DNA of 49,280 nucleotides from Methylibium sp. (GTDB taxonomy: Bacteria > Pseudomonadota > Gammaproteobacteria > Burkholderiales > Burkholderiaceae_C). The number at the start of each line of letters is the position of its first letter. Position 1 is the first letter of the stretch. The notes beneath the pieces are model-generated. The model made no database searches, was not told the DNA's origin, and saw nothing but the letters and a program-made list of their open reading frames with translations. Position numbers and translations under genes: made by a program. Location: contig NZ_JACDCW010000021.1 of NCBI RefSeq assembly GCF_013817345.1, positions 1 through 49,280 of the forward strand. Reading direction: 5' to 3'. Positions 33,526-41,344 of this stretch are shown here, piece by piece.

Positions 33526-35010
33526 ATGAGATCGATCGCGCTTCGCGTCGAGCACCGGCAGCAACAGTCGCTGTCCCCGCGTTTGCAGCAGGCGGTGCGC
33601 CTGTTGCAGCTGTCTTCGCTCGACTTTGCACAGGAAGTGCACGACGCGCTCGGCAAGAACCCCTTCCTCGAAGGCGACGAGAGCGACCCCGAGGCGCCCG
33701 CTGCCGATCTGCCTGAAACCGATGTCGAACCCGGGCTTGCGGCGCCGGCGGCCGCCAGCGCCGACGAACCCTTTCTCGACACATCGGCCGTGATGGACAC
33801 GAGCCCGGAAGGCGACGCCGACGGCGACGTCGACTACAGCGAACGCGACAGTTGGCAGGCCGATGGCCTGTCGAGCCAGCGCCGTGGCGAGGAGGGCGAT
33901 CTGAGCGCGATGGACATGATGGCCGTCGAGACCTCGCTCAACGAACATCTGCACGGGCAGATCAATGTGCTGCCGCTGTCGATGCGCGACGTGGTGCTGG
34001 CCAAGTCGATCGTCGAATCGCTCGACGACGACGGCTATCTGCGCACCGACCTCGACGAGTTGATCGAGCTCACCGAACTCGACCCCCCCGCGAGCCCCGA
34101 CGAACTGCAGGTTGCCCTGCGCCTGGTGCAGTCGCTCGACCCGCTCGGCGTCGCCGCTCGCAGCGTCGGCGAATGCCTGCTGCTTCAGCTCTCCTCGATC
34201 GAGGACGAAGGCGAACGGGAGATCGCGCGCCACATCGTCACCGACCACCTCGACTGCCTGGCCGCGAAGGACGTCGCCGGCCTCGCCCGCAAGCTCAAGC
34301 GCACGCCGGCCGAGATCGAGGGGGTGTGCGACCGAATCCGCCGGCTCGACCCGCGGCCGGGCTGGCACTTCGGCGCGTCGCAAGTGCAGTACGTGACACC
34401 GGACGTGATCATCAGAAAACTCCGCGGCGCCTGGCGAGTGCAGCTCAATCCGAGCATCGTGCCCAAGGTGCGTTTAAACCATGTGTACGCCGAGATGTTC
34501 CAGCGGCACCGGCAAGCCCAGAACGGCGAGATGGCCGCTCACCTGCAGGAAGCGCGCTGGACGGTGCGCAACATCGAGCAGCGCTTCGCGACCATCCTCA
34601 GCGTTTCGGAGGCCATCGTCAAACGGCAGAAGCACTTCTTCGAATACGGTGCGCTGGCGATGAAGCCGCTGGGCCTGCGCGAGATCGCCGACGAGGTGGG
34701 CTTGCACGAGTCCACCGTCTCGCGCGTGACGAACAACAAGTACATGGCCACGCCGCTGGGCGTGTTCGAGCTCAAGTACTTTTTCTCGCGCGCCATGACC
34801 ACGGCCAGCGGCGGCGCCTGCTCGGCCACGGCGATTCGTGGCGTCATCAAGGACATGATCGAAGCCGAGCGGTCGAGCGCGCCGCTCTCCGATGCAGAAA
34901 TTGCGCGCCAGCTCGCTCAGCAGGGGCTGGTCGTGGCGCGCCGCACGGTCACCAAGTACCGGCAACTCCTCAAGATCGAAGCCGTGGAGCGTCGCCGCCG
35001 GGCGGCTTGA
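33526..35010 (+). CDS. rpoN: RNA polymerase sigma-54 factor
   Basis: A 494-residue sigma-54. Region I is the Gln/Leu-rich start (VEHRQQQSLSPRLQQAVRLL, then LDFAQEVHDALGKNPFLE). An acidic region II follows at about 48-120, then the core-binding domain and a helix-turn-helix (LGLREIADEVGLHESTVSRV). The RpoN box ARRTVTKYR is at 471-479, where the usual sequence is ARRTVAKYR. It recognises -24/-12 promoters and needs an AAA+ activator. The usual neighbours of the housekeeping copy (lptB, hpf, ptsN) are absent, so this is probably an additional rpoN. ATG at 33526 with AGGAG before it. A perfect hairpin follows at 35040-35065. Confidence 0.95.
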   Translation: MRSIALRVEHRQQQSLSPRLQQAVRLLQLSSLDFAQEVHDALGKNPFLEGDESDPEAPAADLPETDVEPGLAAPAAASADEPFLDTSAVMDTSPEGDADGDVDYSERDSWQADGLSSQRRGEEGDLSAMDMMAVETSLNEHLHGQINVLPLSMRDVVLAKSIVESLDDDGYLRTDLDELIELTELDPPASPDELQVALRLVQSLDPLGVAARSVGECLLLQLSSIEDEGEREIARHIVTDHLDCLAAKDVAGLARKLKRTPAEIEGVCDRIRRLDPRPGWHFGASQVQYVTPDVIIRKLRGAWRVQLNPSIVPKVRLNHVYAEMFQRHRQAQNGEMAAHLQEARWTVRNIEQRFATILSVSEAIVKRQKHFFEYGALAMKPLGLREIADEVGLHESTVSRVTNNKYMATPLGVFELKYFFSRAMTTASGGACSATAIRGVIKDMIEAERSSAPLSDAEIARQLAQQGLVVARRTVTKYRQLLKIEAVERRRRAA

Positions 35011-35039
35011 GGTCGCCCTCGGGACGGCCGAAAACGACA

Positions 35040-35065
35040 AACGCCGCAGCTTGCGCTGCGGCGTT
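35040..35065. terminator. Hairpin between convergent rpoN and the low-complexity gene
   Basis: Perfect 11-bp stem (AACGCCGCAGC / GCTGCGGCGTT) with a 4-base loop. Neither side has a long T-run, so termination is probable but not certain. It could serve both converging genes. Confidence 0.6.
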
Positions 35066-35083
35066 CGACCGTCGGGCCGCGCC

Positions 35084-36496
35084 TTACTTGGTCTTGGAGG
35101 ACGTGCCGCTGGTGCCCCCCGAGCTGGTTGGGCTCGAGGAGCCGGACAAGGTCGATGACGACTTGGCGCCGTTGCCCGTCTCACCGGTGCTGCCGCCGCC
35201 CGTGCTCACGGAAGACCGGGACGAACTGCCGACACCGCTGCTGGAAGTGCTTCCCGGCGCGTCCTCGCTCATCCCGCTGAGAAAGTCCGCCCCGCTGGCC
35301 GAGCCTTCGCCGCTGCCCGAGTACACCGTGCCGCCCGTGGCATTGCTGCCGGAACTGCCGGAACTGCCCGAACTGCCCGAACTGCCCGAACTGCCGGTGC
35401 TGCCCTTCGAGCGGCTGCCGCGCCATTGGCTGAAGTCGTCCGAGAACTTCTTGTAGCGGTCCTGGCGCCACGACTGGTAGTCGTCGTCGAGGTTCTTCAT
35501 CTGCTCCGAGCGCCACTGGTGATAGTCGGGATCGTGGTGCTGCTGTGAGCTTCCCTGCCCGGCGCCGCCGCGGGCCCAGTCGTTGTAGCCGCCCTGCGAG
35601 CTGGACGAGCCACCCGACTGCGAGCCGCCACTGAAGCCACCTTGCAGGCCGCCGTACGTGCCGCCCTGCGAGCCGCCCCAGTCGCCGCCCTGTGAGCCGT
35701 AGCCGCCGGAGCCGCCTTGCGGGCCGCTGTAGCCTCGGCCCTGCGAGCTGCCCCAGTCGCTGGACTGGCCGCTGCCGCCGCTGTACATGCCGCCTTGCTG
35801 CTGGCCACCCTGGCCGCCTTGCGATCCCTGGCGGCCCTGACCCTGCGAGCCGCCCCAGTCTTCCTGCGAGCCGAAGCGTCCGCCTTGCTGGTCGCGGTAG
35901 GAGCCGCCCTGCTGGTGGCTGCCGTAGCCGCCGCCCTGGGAGCCGTAGCGTCCCTGATCCTGCTGCGAGGAGCCCCAGTCGCCCTGCCAGCCGCGCCCAC
36001 CGCCTTGCTGGCCGTAGCCACCGCCGCCTTGCTGCCCATGACCGCCGCCGCCGCCTTGCTGCTGCCCGCCGTAGCCGCCGTAGCCGCCCTGCGAGCCGCC
36101 ATAGCCGCCGCCCGATTGGCCCGATTGCCCACGGGAGCCGCCCCATTGCTCGTGCTGATCTCCATAACTGCCGCCTTGCGAGCCGCCGCCATAGCCGCCC
36201 TCCGGAGTGCCTTGTGAGCCGCGCCCCTGACTGCCGCCCTGCTGGCCGCCGTAGCCGCCTTGCGATTCCCCACTGGAGCCGCCTTGCAGTTCGCGGCCGC
36301 CGCCGGTGTAGTAGCCACCCATTTCTTCGCCGCGCCCCGTGCCTTGCGATGAGCCGCGGCCCGAGCTTTCGGGCGGGCTGCCCGAAGTGCCGCGCTGGCT
36401 GCTGCTGCCGTAGCGTTGCTGGCGATCGTCGCCTTGCGACGATTGGCGGTCGGTGTCGGACGATCGGCCTTGTCCTTGATAGTCGTGCTGAGCCAT
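35084..36496 (-). CDS. Gly/Gln/Ser/Tyr-rich low-complexity protein with three DYxxWR repeats
   Basis: A 470-residue protein with no signal peptide or membrane segment. Residues 1-318 are low-complexity, dominated by Gly, Gln, Ser and Tyr in GGYGGQ, GSQGG, QGG and DWGSSQ units, like prion-like or FUS-type domains that form condensates in eukaryotes. Residues 322-361 are the only ordered-looking part: DYHQWR, DYQSWR and DFSQWR with tryptophans at 328, 343 and 358, exactly 15 apart. A (GSS)n run at about 366-384 and a Ser/Thr/Gly tail follow. Codon use differs from neighbours because of composition. The ATG at 36496 has GAAAGGAAT upstream. Convergent with rpoN. Glycine-rich stress proteins with a WR motif occur in related bacteria; function unknown. 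Confidence 0.8.
   Translation of the reverse strand: MAQHDYQGQGRSSDTDRQSSQGDDRQQRYGSSSQRGTSGSPPESSGRGSSQGTGRGEEMGGYYTGGGRELQGGSSGESQGGYGGQQGGSQGRGSQGTPEGGYGGGSQGGSYGDQHEQWGGSRGQSGQSGGGYGGSQGGYGGYGGQQQGGGGGHGQQGGGGYGQQGGGRGWQGDWGSSQQDQGRYGSQGGGYGSHQQGGSYRDQQGGRFGSQEDWGGSQGQGRQGSQGGQGGQQQGGMYSGGSGQSSDWGSSQGRGYSGPQGGSGGYGSQGGDWGGSQGGTYGGLQGGFSGGSQSGGSSSSQGGYNDWARGGAGQGSSQQHHDPDYHQWRSEQMKNLDDDYQSWRQDRYKKFSDDFSQWRGSRSKGSTGSSGSSGSSGSSGSSGSNATGGTVYSGSGEGSASGADFLSGMSEDAPGSTSSSGVGSSSRSSVSTGGGSTGETGNGAKSSSTLSGSSSPTSSGGTSGTSSKTK
35351..35404 (+). repeat. 9-bp tandem repeat (about six units)
   Basis: Units of (G/C)GAACTGCC repeated five times plus one diverged unit, in frame inside the low-complexity gene, where each unit encodes Gly-Ser-Ser on the minus strand. 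Slippage would change the length by three residues without a frameshift. Confidence 0.9.
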
Positions 36497-36803
36497 CTCG
36501 ATTCCTTTCTGGAAAAAGTTTCGTTCCGACCGCCGCTACCGCCTTCGCGGGCATCGCCACTCGGGGCAGAGCAAAACGGTTCGGCTCGTCAGACTTCAAA
36601 CGCAGCAATCCTCATTCCCATTTGCCGGCTCGAGCGCCCGCCTCTGATTCGCTGCTCAAGCGCCTCGCCACGCGGCCATTTGCGCGCTCCGATTTACTGC
36701 TACGCGCTGCTCCGCCTCCAGGCCAACGGCTGACGGTTCGCCACCGTTCCCCTGGATGGACACTCGTCGAGAATGGGCATGACGCTTGCGGAGCCGCCTG
36801 CCC
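36497..36803. other. Divergent gap, no supported gene
   Basis: Lies between the low-complexity gene and the hydrolase-fold lipoprotein. It holds a weak minus-strand GGGAATG-N4-TTGC element at about 36605-36619 facing the low-complexity gene (8/11). Nothing else could be supported. Confidence 0.4.
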
Positions 36804-37952
36804 ATGACCCTGACCCGACAAGATGCTTTGCATGCCGCCATCGGCGGTTCGCGCGTGCGCCGCATCGAAGCTGCACCCTGTATTGCCGCACCGTGGCTGC
36901 TCGTCGCAACGGCTGCCATGCTCGCGGCGTGCGCAAGCGGCCCGCCGGCATCGAAGGAGGCTTCGTCCGCCGTCGCCGAAGCACCGGCCGCGCCCAATGC
37001 GCAGATGCAGGCCGTGCTCGACCAACTGGCCGCTTTCGGCAACGAGCCCACCGTGAACCTGAGCGCCCCGGCCGCCCGCGCGCAGCCGGCGCTGCCAGAC
37101 GCCATGAGCGCACTGCTGCAGACGCGGGGCCGCAGCACCCTGCCGGAGGTGGTGGCTCGCATCGAGAACCACCTCATCCTCGGCGCCGATGCCACGGCGA
37201 TGCCCGTGCGTGTATACTGGCCGCCCGGCGATGGGCCGCATCCCGTGCTGCTCTACTTTCATGGCGGCGGCTGGGTGCTGGGTGACCTGGAGCAGGGAGA
37301 CGCCGCGGCGCGCGCGCTCAACAACGCCGCCCGGGCGATCGTGGTGGCGCCGCAATACCGGCAGGGCCCGGAGCACCGCTTTCCCTCGGCGCACGGCGAT
37401 GCCTGGGTGGCCTACCGCTGGACGCTGGCCAACGCCGCGAGCTTCGGCGGCGATCCGGCGCGCGTGGCGGTGGGGGGAGAGGGCGCGGGCGGCAATCTCG
37501 CCGCCAGCGTGGCGATCCGCGCCCGCGACGAGCGCGCGCCTTTGCCGGTGCATCAGCTGCTGGTCTATCCGATCACCGACGTCGGGCTCGACACGCCCTC
37601 GCACCGCCAGTACATCGACACGCGCCCCCTCGGCACGCGGCAGTTGCCCTGGTTCTTCAGCCAATACCTGCGCAGCCCGATCGAAGGCACCGATCCGGCG
37701 TTCTCGGTCCTGCGCACGCCCGATTTCGCCGGCCTGCCGGCGGCCACCGTGATCACTGCCGAAATCGACCCGCTGCGCTCGCAGGGCCAGGCGTATGCCG
37801 AGCGCTTGCGCAGTGCCGGCGTGGCGGTGGATTACCGCAACTACGCAGGCGTGGCCCACGGCTTCTTCGGCCTGGGCAGGGTGGTGGACCAGGCCAACGA
37901 GGCGGTCTTGCACGCGGCACGCGGCCTACGACAGGCTTTCGGTCAACCCTAG
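36804..37952 (+). CDS. HSL-type alpha/beta-hydrolase lipoprotein lacking the catalytic serine
   Basis: A 382-residue predicted lipoprotein (lipobox LAAC, Cys 43, after a long n-region) with a hormone-sensitive-lipase-like alpha/beta-hydrolase domain. The oxyanion-hole motif FHGGGW is at 152-157, and the acid and histidine of the triad are in place (Asp 322 in AEIDPLRSQG, His 352 in GVAHGFFGL). The nucleophile elbow, normally G-D-S-A-G, reads G-E-G-A-G at 225-229: the serine is glycine. The codons are clear (GGA GAG GGC GCG GGC). Hydrolysis by the usual route is therefore not expected, although the rest of the pocket is conserved. The frame is intact, so a binding or non-catalytic role is possible. 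ATG at 36804. Confidence 0.85.
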   Translation: MTLTRQDALHAAIGGSRVRRIEAAPCIAAPWLLVATAAMLAACASGPPASKEASSAVAEAPAAPNAQMQAVLDQLAAFGNEPTVNLSAPAARAQPALPDAMSALLQTRGRSTLPEVVARIENHLILGADATAMPVRVYWPPGDGPHPVLLYFHGGGWVLGDLEQGDAAARALNNAARAIVVAPQYRQGPEHRFPSAHGDAWVAYRWTLANAASFGGDPARVAVGGEGAGGNLAASVAIRARDERAPLPVHQLLVYPITDVGLDTPSHRQYIDTRPLGTRQLPWFFSQYLRSPIEGTDPAFSVLRTPDFAGLPAATVITAEIDPLRSQGQAYAERLRSAGVAVDYRNYAGVAHGFFGLGRVVDQANEAVLHAARGLRQAFGQP

Positions 37953-38100
37953 GCCGCGGCAGCCGTTACGAACGGCTTTACCGGCGATCGGCAATTCCCT
38001 CCGGAGCAACTACAAGGGGTGGAGCGACGCGGTTCGCGACCCTCCCTCTGTACGCCTGTGACGGTGCCTACCGCACGCACTTTTCCTTTGCAGAAAAAGT

Positions 38101-38115
38101 TGGCACGCAGCTTGC
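38101..38115 (+). promoter_or_regulatory. Sigma-54 promoter, perfect 11/11 match
   Basis: Reads TGGCACG-CAGC-TTGC: every consensus position and the GG-N10-GC spacing match. The predicted transcription start is about 57 bases before the GTG of the Crp/Fnr-type regulator. Confidence 0.65.
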
Positions 38116-38183
38116 CTTCGTTGCTCCTGCCAACCTGCAAGACGTGCCTCGCGGCACGCGGCAGACATCAAAAGGAACAGACC

Positions 38184-39029
38184 GTGACCTCGCTTTCTTT
38201 CTCGACTCCCGACACCCGTTCGCGCTACGGCGCCGTGCAGCCTCTGGCGATGCGCTCCACCACGCGCAGCCTGCGCCAAAATCACGTCCTCGAGGCTCTG
38301 CCCGACGATGTCTGGGAGCGGCTTTCGCCGTCGCTCGAGCTGGTGCCGCTGGCCGCGGGCAAGCTGCTGCACGGTGCGGGCATGGGCTTCGAGAACGTGT
38401 ACTTCCCCACCCAGGCCGTGATCTCGCTGCAGTACGCCATGAAGAACGGCGACGCCTCCGAGGTCGCGCGCATCGGTTACGAAAGCGTGTGCGGCGTCTC
38501 GCTGCTGATGGGCGGCGACACTGCCCCTAGCCGGGCGATCGTGCAGCATTCCGGGTACGCCTTCCGCATTCGCGCCGGCGTTCTGCAGCGTGAATTCGAC
38601 CTGGGGGGGGCGGTGAGCCGCCTGCTGCTGCGCAGCGCCCAGTGCCTGATTTGCCAAGCCGCCCAGACGGCCCTATGCAACCGCCACCACCGCGTCGAAC
38701 AGCAGCTCTGTCGCTGGCTGCTCATCAGCCTGGACCGCGTGCCGGGCAACGAGCTCACCGTCACGCACGAGTGGATCGCCAATGCGCTGGGCGTGCGGCG
38801 TGAGAGCGTGACGCAGGCGATTCTCAAGTTGCGCGGGCAGGGGTGCATCACCAACGGCCGCAACAGCATCACCGTGCTCGACCGTGCCGGGATCGAGGCG
38901 CGCTCGTGCGAGTGCTACAGCGCCATCAAGCACGAATGCGAGCGCCTCGCGCCGGACCGCCAGGACGTCGACCAGCACGACCACCGGGCAGCGCGCAACG
39001 CCTCGCACGCCCACAGCTACGCCGACTGA
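38184..39029 (+). CDS. Crp/Fnr-family transcriptional regulator
   Basis: A 281-residue regulator with an N-terminal cyclic-nucleotide-type beta-barrel (about 35-155: LPDDVWERLSPSLELVPLAA, VYFPTQAVISLQYAMKNG) and a C-terminal winged helix (LTVTHEWIANALGVRRESVT then LKLRGQGCITNGRNSITVLD). It lacks the FNR-type cysteine cluster and the cAMP-binding Arg-Ser signature I would expect in CRP, so its effector is unknown. The C-terminal 35 residues are His/Asp/Arg-rich. The start is GTG at 38184, with AAGGAA 6-7 bases upstream, rather than any upstream frame extension. A perfect sigma-54 promoter precedes it, so it may pass a sigma-54 signal on to further genes. Confidence 0.85.
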   Translation: MTSLSFSTPDTRSRYGAVQPLAMRSTTRSLRQNHVLEALPDDVWERLSPSLELVPLAAGKLLHGAGMGFENVYFPTQAVISLQYAMKNGDASEVARIGYESVCGVSLLMGGDTAPSRAIVQHSGYAFRIRAGVLQREFDLGGAVSRLLLRSAQCLICQAAQTALCNRHHRVEQQLCRWLLISLDRVPGNELTVTHEWIANALGVRRESVTQAILKLRGQGCITNGRNSITVLDRAGIEARSCECYSAIKHECERLAPDRQDVDQHDHRAARNASHAHSYAD

Positions 39030-39110
39030 GCGCGGGCTGCGGCCGCCTTGTCGGCTGCGGACGTTGGAGCGCGAAGTTCGCGCCAGCGCGTTGCACTGGA
39101 GCTGCGGGTC

Positions 39111-39125
39111 GGGCCCGTGACTTGC
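39111..39125 (+). promoter_or_regulatory. Candidate sigma-54 promoter, 9/11
   Basis: Reads GGGCCCG-N4-TTGC with correct spacing; the predicted start is about 38 bases before the Pro-rich gene's ATG. Confidence 0.3.
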
Positions 39126-39174
39126 CTCGGTCCCTGTGATGCCTGGATCTGCGGCATCCGACACAGGAGAGACG

Positions 39175-39459
39175 ATGCACGAAACTGCCATTAAGAAGCG
39201 GGCCGGCCAGCGAAATGCCGAGCCGGCTCCTTGCCCGGCGTCGATCGCCGCGCCGCCGGCCGTGCCCGGCCCGGCCCCCACGCCGCCCGAAGCGCCCCCG
39301 CCACTTCAGCCCCCCGCGACGCCCGAGCCACCGCCGCCGGAAATCGACGATCCGCAGCCGCCGGACAACCCCGTGCCGGTGCGCGAGCCGCCCGTCATGC
39401 CGCCGCCCATGGCCGTATGGATGGCGGGCGGGCGGCGTTCGGAAGCCCGTCTGCACTGA
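39175..39459 (+). CDS. Proline-rich small protein
   Basis: A 94-residue protein, roughly one-third proline between residues 18 and 80 (PPEAPPPLQPPATPEPPPPE), with a basic N-terminus and a short C-terminal tail. No signal peptide or domain is seen; it is expected to be extended or polyproline-like. ATG at 39175 with GGAGAG 4-5 bases upstream, a good site that supports translation. No family recognised. It might be a linker or scaffold-type protein, but nothing in the sequence shows a partner. Confidence 0.55.
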   Translation: MHETAIKKRAGQRNAEPAPCPASIAAPPAVPGPAPTPPEAPPPLQPPATPEPPPPEIDDPQPPDNPVPVREPPVMPPPMAVWMAGGRRSEARLH

Positions 39460-39626
39460 GTGCCTTAGGCGCCGCCTGCGACTCGGCGGCGGCTTGTCGA
39501 TCCGTCGCTGAACTTGCGGCATGCAATGCGTGCAACAGGCGCACGCTACCCCGGCTTTTCCGCGTCTGAAGGCGCCGCGCCTCCTGCCAGACTTCGCCCG
39601 AAGTATTCGTGGGGGCGGGGGAAGGC

Positions 39627-40133
39627 ATGGACAACTCGACACCGGGGTTCAAGGTGGACTGGGATTGCGGCGAAGGCGGGGTTTGCCTGCCGCGCCCGCT
39701 GGCCGAAGCGCCGGCGGGTTTTCGATACGACGTGCTGGCGGACTGGAAAGACCGGATCGACCGGCTCCACCGCGACGCCGAATCGGCGCTGTACCCCGAC
39801 AAGCGCAGCCGCGAGCTGCAATCGCAACGGGTGCAGAACGAACGCCGCCGGCTTCTTTGCGAGCGCCTGAGCGGCCGCACGGTCGTGATGGCCGAGCCGC
39901 TCGTCAACGGCGATGTGCTGCTGCATCTGGACACGGGCAAGGCCGTGGTGATGTACGCGCACGCCGAAGACGTCAAGCTCGAGGTCGTGGCCGATGCCGG
40001 TCATGCGCGCCGGCTGGCCGCACAGGACGCCACGGGTGATTTCTACCTCCGTGAAGACTCGCTCGAAGCGGCGAATCGCCGAGAAACGCTCATGGACGCC
40101 GCCGCCGACGCGGGCAGCGAAACCCTGTGCTGA
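39627..40133 (+). CDS. Hypothetical protein, helical N-terminus and small C-terminal beta domain
   Basis: A 168-residue soluble protein I do not recognise. Residues 28-80 are charged and helical (DVLADWKDRIDRLHRDAESA and QRVQNERRRLLCERL); residues 83-125 look like beta strands (RTVVMAEPLVNGDVLLHLDT, KAVVMYAHAEDVKLEVV). ATG at 39627 with GGGGGAAGG just upstream. The following two genes run in the same direction at short spacing (65 and 126 bases). No signal peptide or catalytic motif is evident. Confidence 0.6.
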   Translation: MDNSTPGFKVDWDCGEGGVCLPRPLAEAPAGFRYDVLADWKDRIDRLHRDAESALYPDKRSRELQSQRVQNERRRLLCERLSGRTVVMAEPLVNGDVLLHLDTGKAVVMYAHAEDVKLEVVADAGHARRLAAQDATGDFYLREDSLEAANRRETLMDAAADAGSETLC

Positions 40134-40197
40134 GGCGGCGGCCGTGCAAGCCCGGGTTGGGGTCCGTTGCCGCTCTTGTGTTTCGCAGGAACGCATC

Positions 40198-40407
40198 GTG
40201 AAGCCTCACCGCCCCGATCGCCGCCCGCTGAAGTGCTACCTGCTCGGCCTGGCGCTTGTCGTCGTCGGTGCCGGTGTGATGGAGTGGCTCGACTCCTGGC
40301 TGCCGCTCGCGCTCGCCGGCTCGGCTTCGCTGATGCTGACCGTGCCCCTGGTTCGGCAGATCGCGGCTCGCAAGGCAACGCCTGGCGAGCGCCCACGCAA
40401 GCGCTGA
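40198..40407 (+). CDS. Small two-helix membrane protein
   Basis: A 69-residue protein starting at GTG 40198 with AGGA 8 bases upstream. A basic N-terminus is followed by two hydrophobic segments (CYLLGLALVVVGAGVMEWL and LPLALAGSASLMLTVPLV) and a basic C-terminal tail, so both ends are probably cytoplasmic. No family recognised. Confidence 0.55.
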   Translation: MKPHRPDRRPLKCYLLGLALVVVGAGVMEWLDSWLPLALAGSASLMLTVPLVRQIAARKATPGERPRKR

Positions 40408-40533
40408 GCGCCGCAGACTCCTTCTCCTCGTCGCAAGCGGGCGAGCCGCTTGCCCTGGTTGTCTGATGACCACATCGCGCGCTGCTGTGTGCGCGTGCGG
40501 CTGGCATCTTCAGCAACCTTTGAGGAGAAACAC

Positions 40534-41055
40534 ATGGCTGATTCGAAATACGTGACCGGGCTGTTCCGCGACAAAGAGAGTGCCGAGCAGGCCTACCAGT
40601 CCGTTACCGACCGGGGTTACGGCAAGAACGATGTGAACCTGGTCATGTCGGACGACACGCGCAAGAAGCACTTCACCGATACCGCCGGCAAACCGACCGA
40701 AATGGGCACGAAGGCGGCCGAAGGCGCAGGCATCGGCGGCGCCATCGGCGGCACGGTGGGCGCCATTGCGGCGGCCGTGGCGGCGGTGGGCACCAGCATC
40801 GCGCTGCCTGGCGTAGGCCTGGTCATCGCCGGCCCGATCGCCGCGGCCCTGGCTGGCGCAGGCGCCGGCGCCGCAACGGGCGGGCTGGTCGGCGCCCTGA
40901 TCGGCTGGGGCATTCCCGAGGAGCGCGTGAAGGAATACGAGGCCGGTATCAAGGAAGGCGGCATCCTGATGGGCGTGAACCCGCGCAATCCGGAAGACGC
41001 AGCCTACTTCCAGGAAAACTGGCGCGCCTCTCGCGGCGAGCACGTAGGCTACTGA
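40534..41055 (+). CDS. GSP17M-like general stress protein with glycine-zipper membrane segment
   Basis: A 173-residue protein. Residues 1-50 are a GSP17M/YflT-like module (YVTGLFRDKESAEQAYQSV) of the type that also opens the two YsnF-like proteins. Residues 60-125 are a long Gly/Ala-rich hydrophobic stretch (GAGIGGAIGGTVGAIAAAVA, GAGAGAATGGLVGALIGW) forming glycine-zipper helices. A short hydrophilic tail, ERVKEYEAGIKEGGILMGVN, follows. The ATG at 40534 has TGAGGAGA upstream. Likely membrane-associated; function unknown but stress-linked by family. Confidence 0.8.
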   Translation: MADSKYVTGLFRDKESAEQAYQSVTDRGYGKNDVNLVMSDDTRKKHFTDTAGKPTEMGTKAAEGAGIGGAIGGTVGAIAAAVAAVGTSIALPGVGLVIAGPIAAALAGAGAGAATGGLVGALIGWGIPEERVKEYEAGIKEGGILMGVNPRNPEDAAYFQENWRASRGEHVGY

Positions 41056-41291
41056 GAGATAAGGGTTGCCAAGCCGCCGAGACGGGTGCATCGACGCATG
41101 CTGCGCGGAAGGCGTCCGGTAAGGCGCCAGGGGCAAGGCTTGAGGCGGACCTTGCCCGCGGTCGCCGCTTCAGCGCGGGTCGCGCGGTCTCTCGCGGCTT
41201 GGCAGGTAAGGAGCGGCAAGCGCCGTTCCCGAACTTTGCTCCCGCTCCCCTTCTTTCTCTTTGATCTTCGTCCCGCTGATAAGCGTCTGTC

Positions 41292-41323
41292 TTGCTCCCT
41301 CTCCCAGAGGGAGGGGGAGCAAA
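41292..41323. repeat. Hairpin repeat related to the 4524-4681 element
   Basis: TTGCTCCCTCTCCC pairs with GGAGGGGGAGCAA around an AGAG loop with one mismatch. It shares the CCCTCTCCCAGAGGGA core with the 42-bp arms. It lies 22 bases past the end of the flavoprotein gene and may terminate it. The remaining 41056-41291 DNA has no supported gene. Confidence 0.65.
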
Positions 41324-41344
41324 GCGGGGAGAAAAGGCCGCACC

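Noticed and set aside
33152-33529. 125-codon open frame before rpoN
   Set aside because: No ribosome binding site, low start quality and unrecognisable Arg/His-rich sequence; antisense frames there look equally plausible, so none is supported.
35500-36330. Dense short repeats that at first resemble a repeat array or CRISPR
   Set aside because: Repeat length and spacing are irregular and all units stay in one reading frame of a Gly-rich protein; there are no equal-length spacers.
36775-36789. Sigma-54-like GGGCATG-N4-TTGC before the hydrolase-fold lipoprotein
   Set aside because: The predicted start is only about 3 bases from the ATG, so there is no room for a ribosome binding site.
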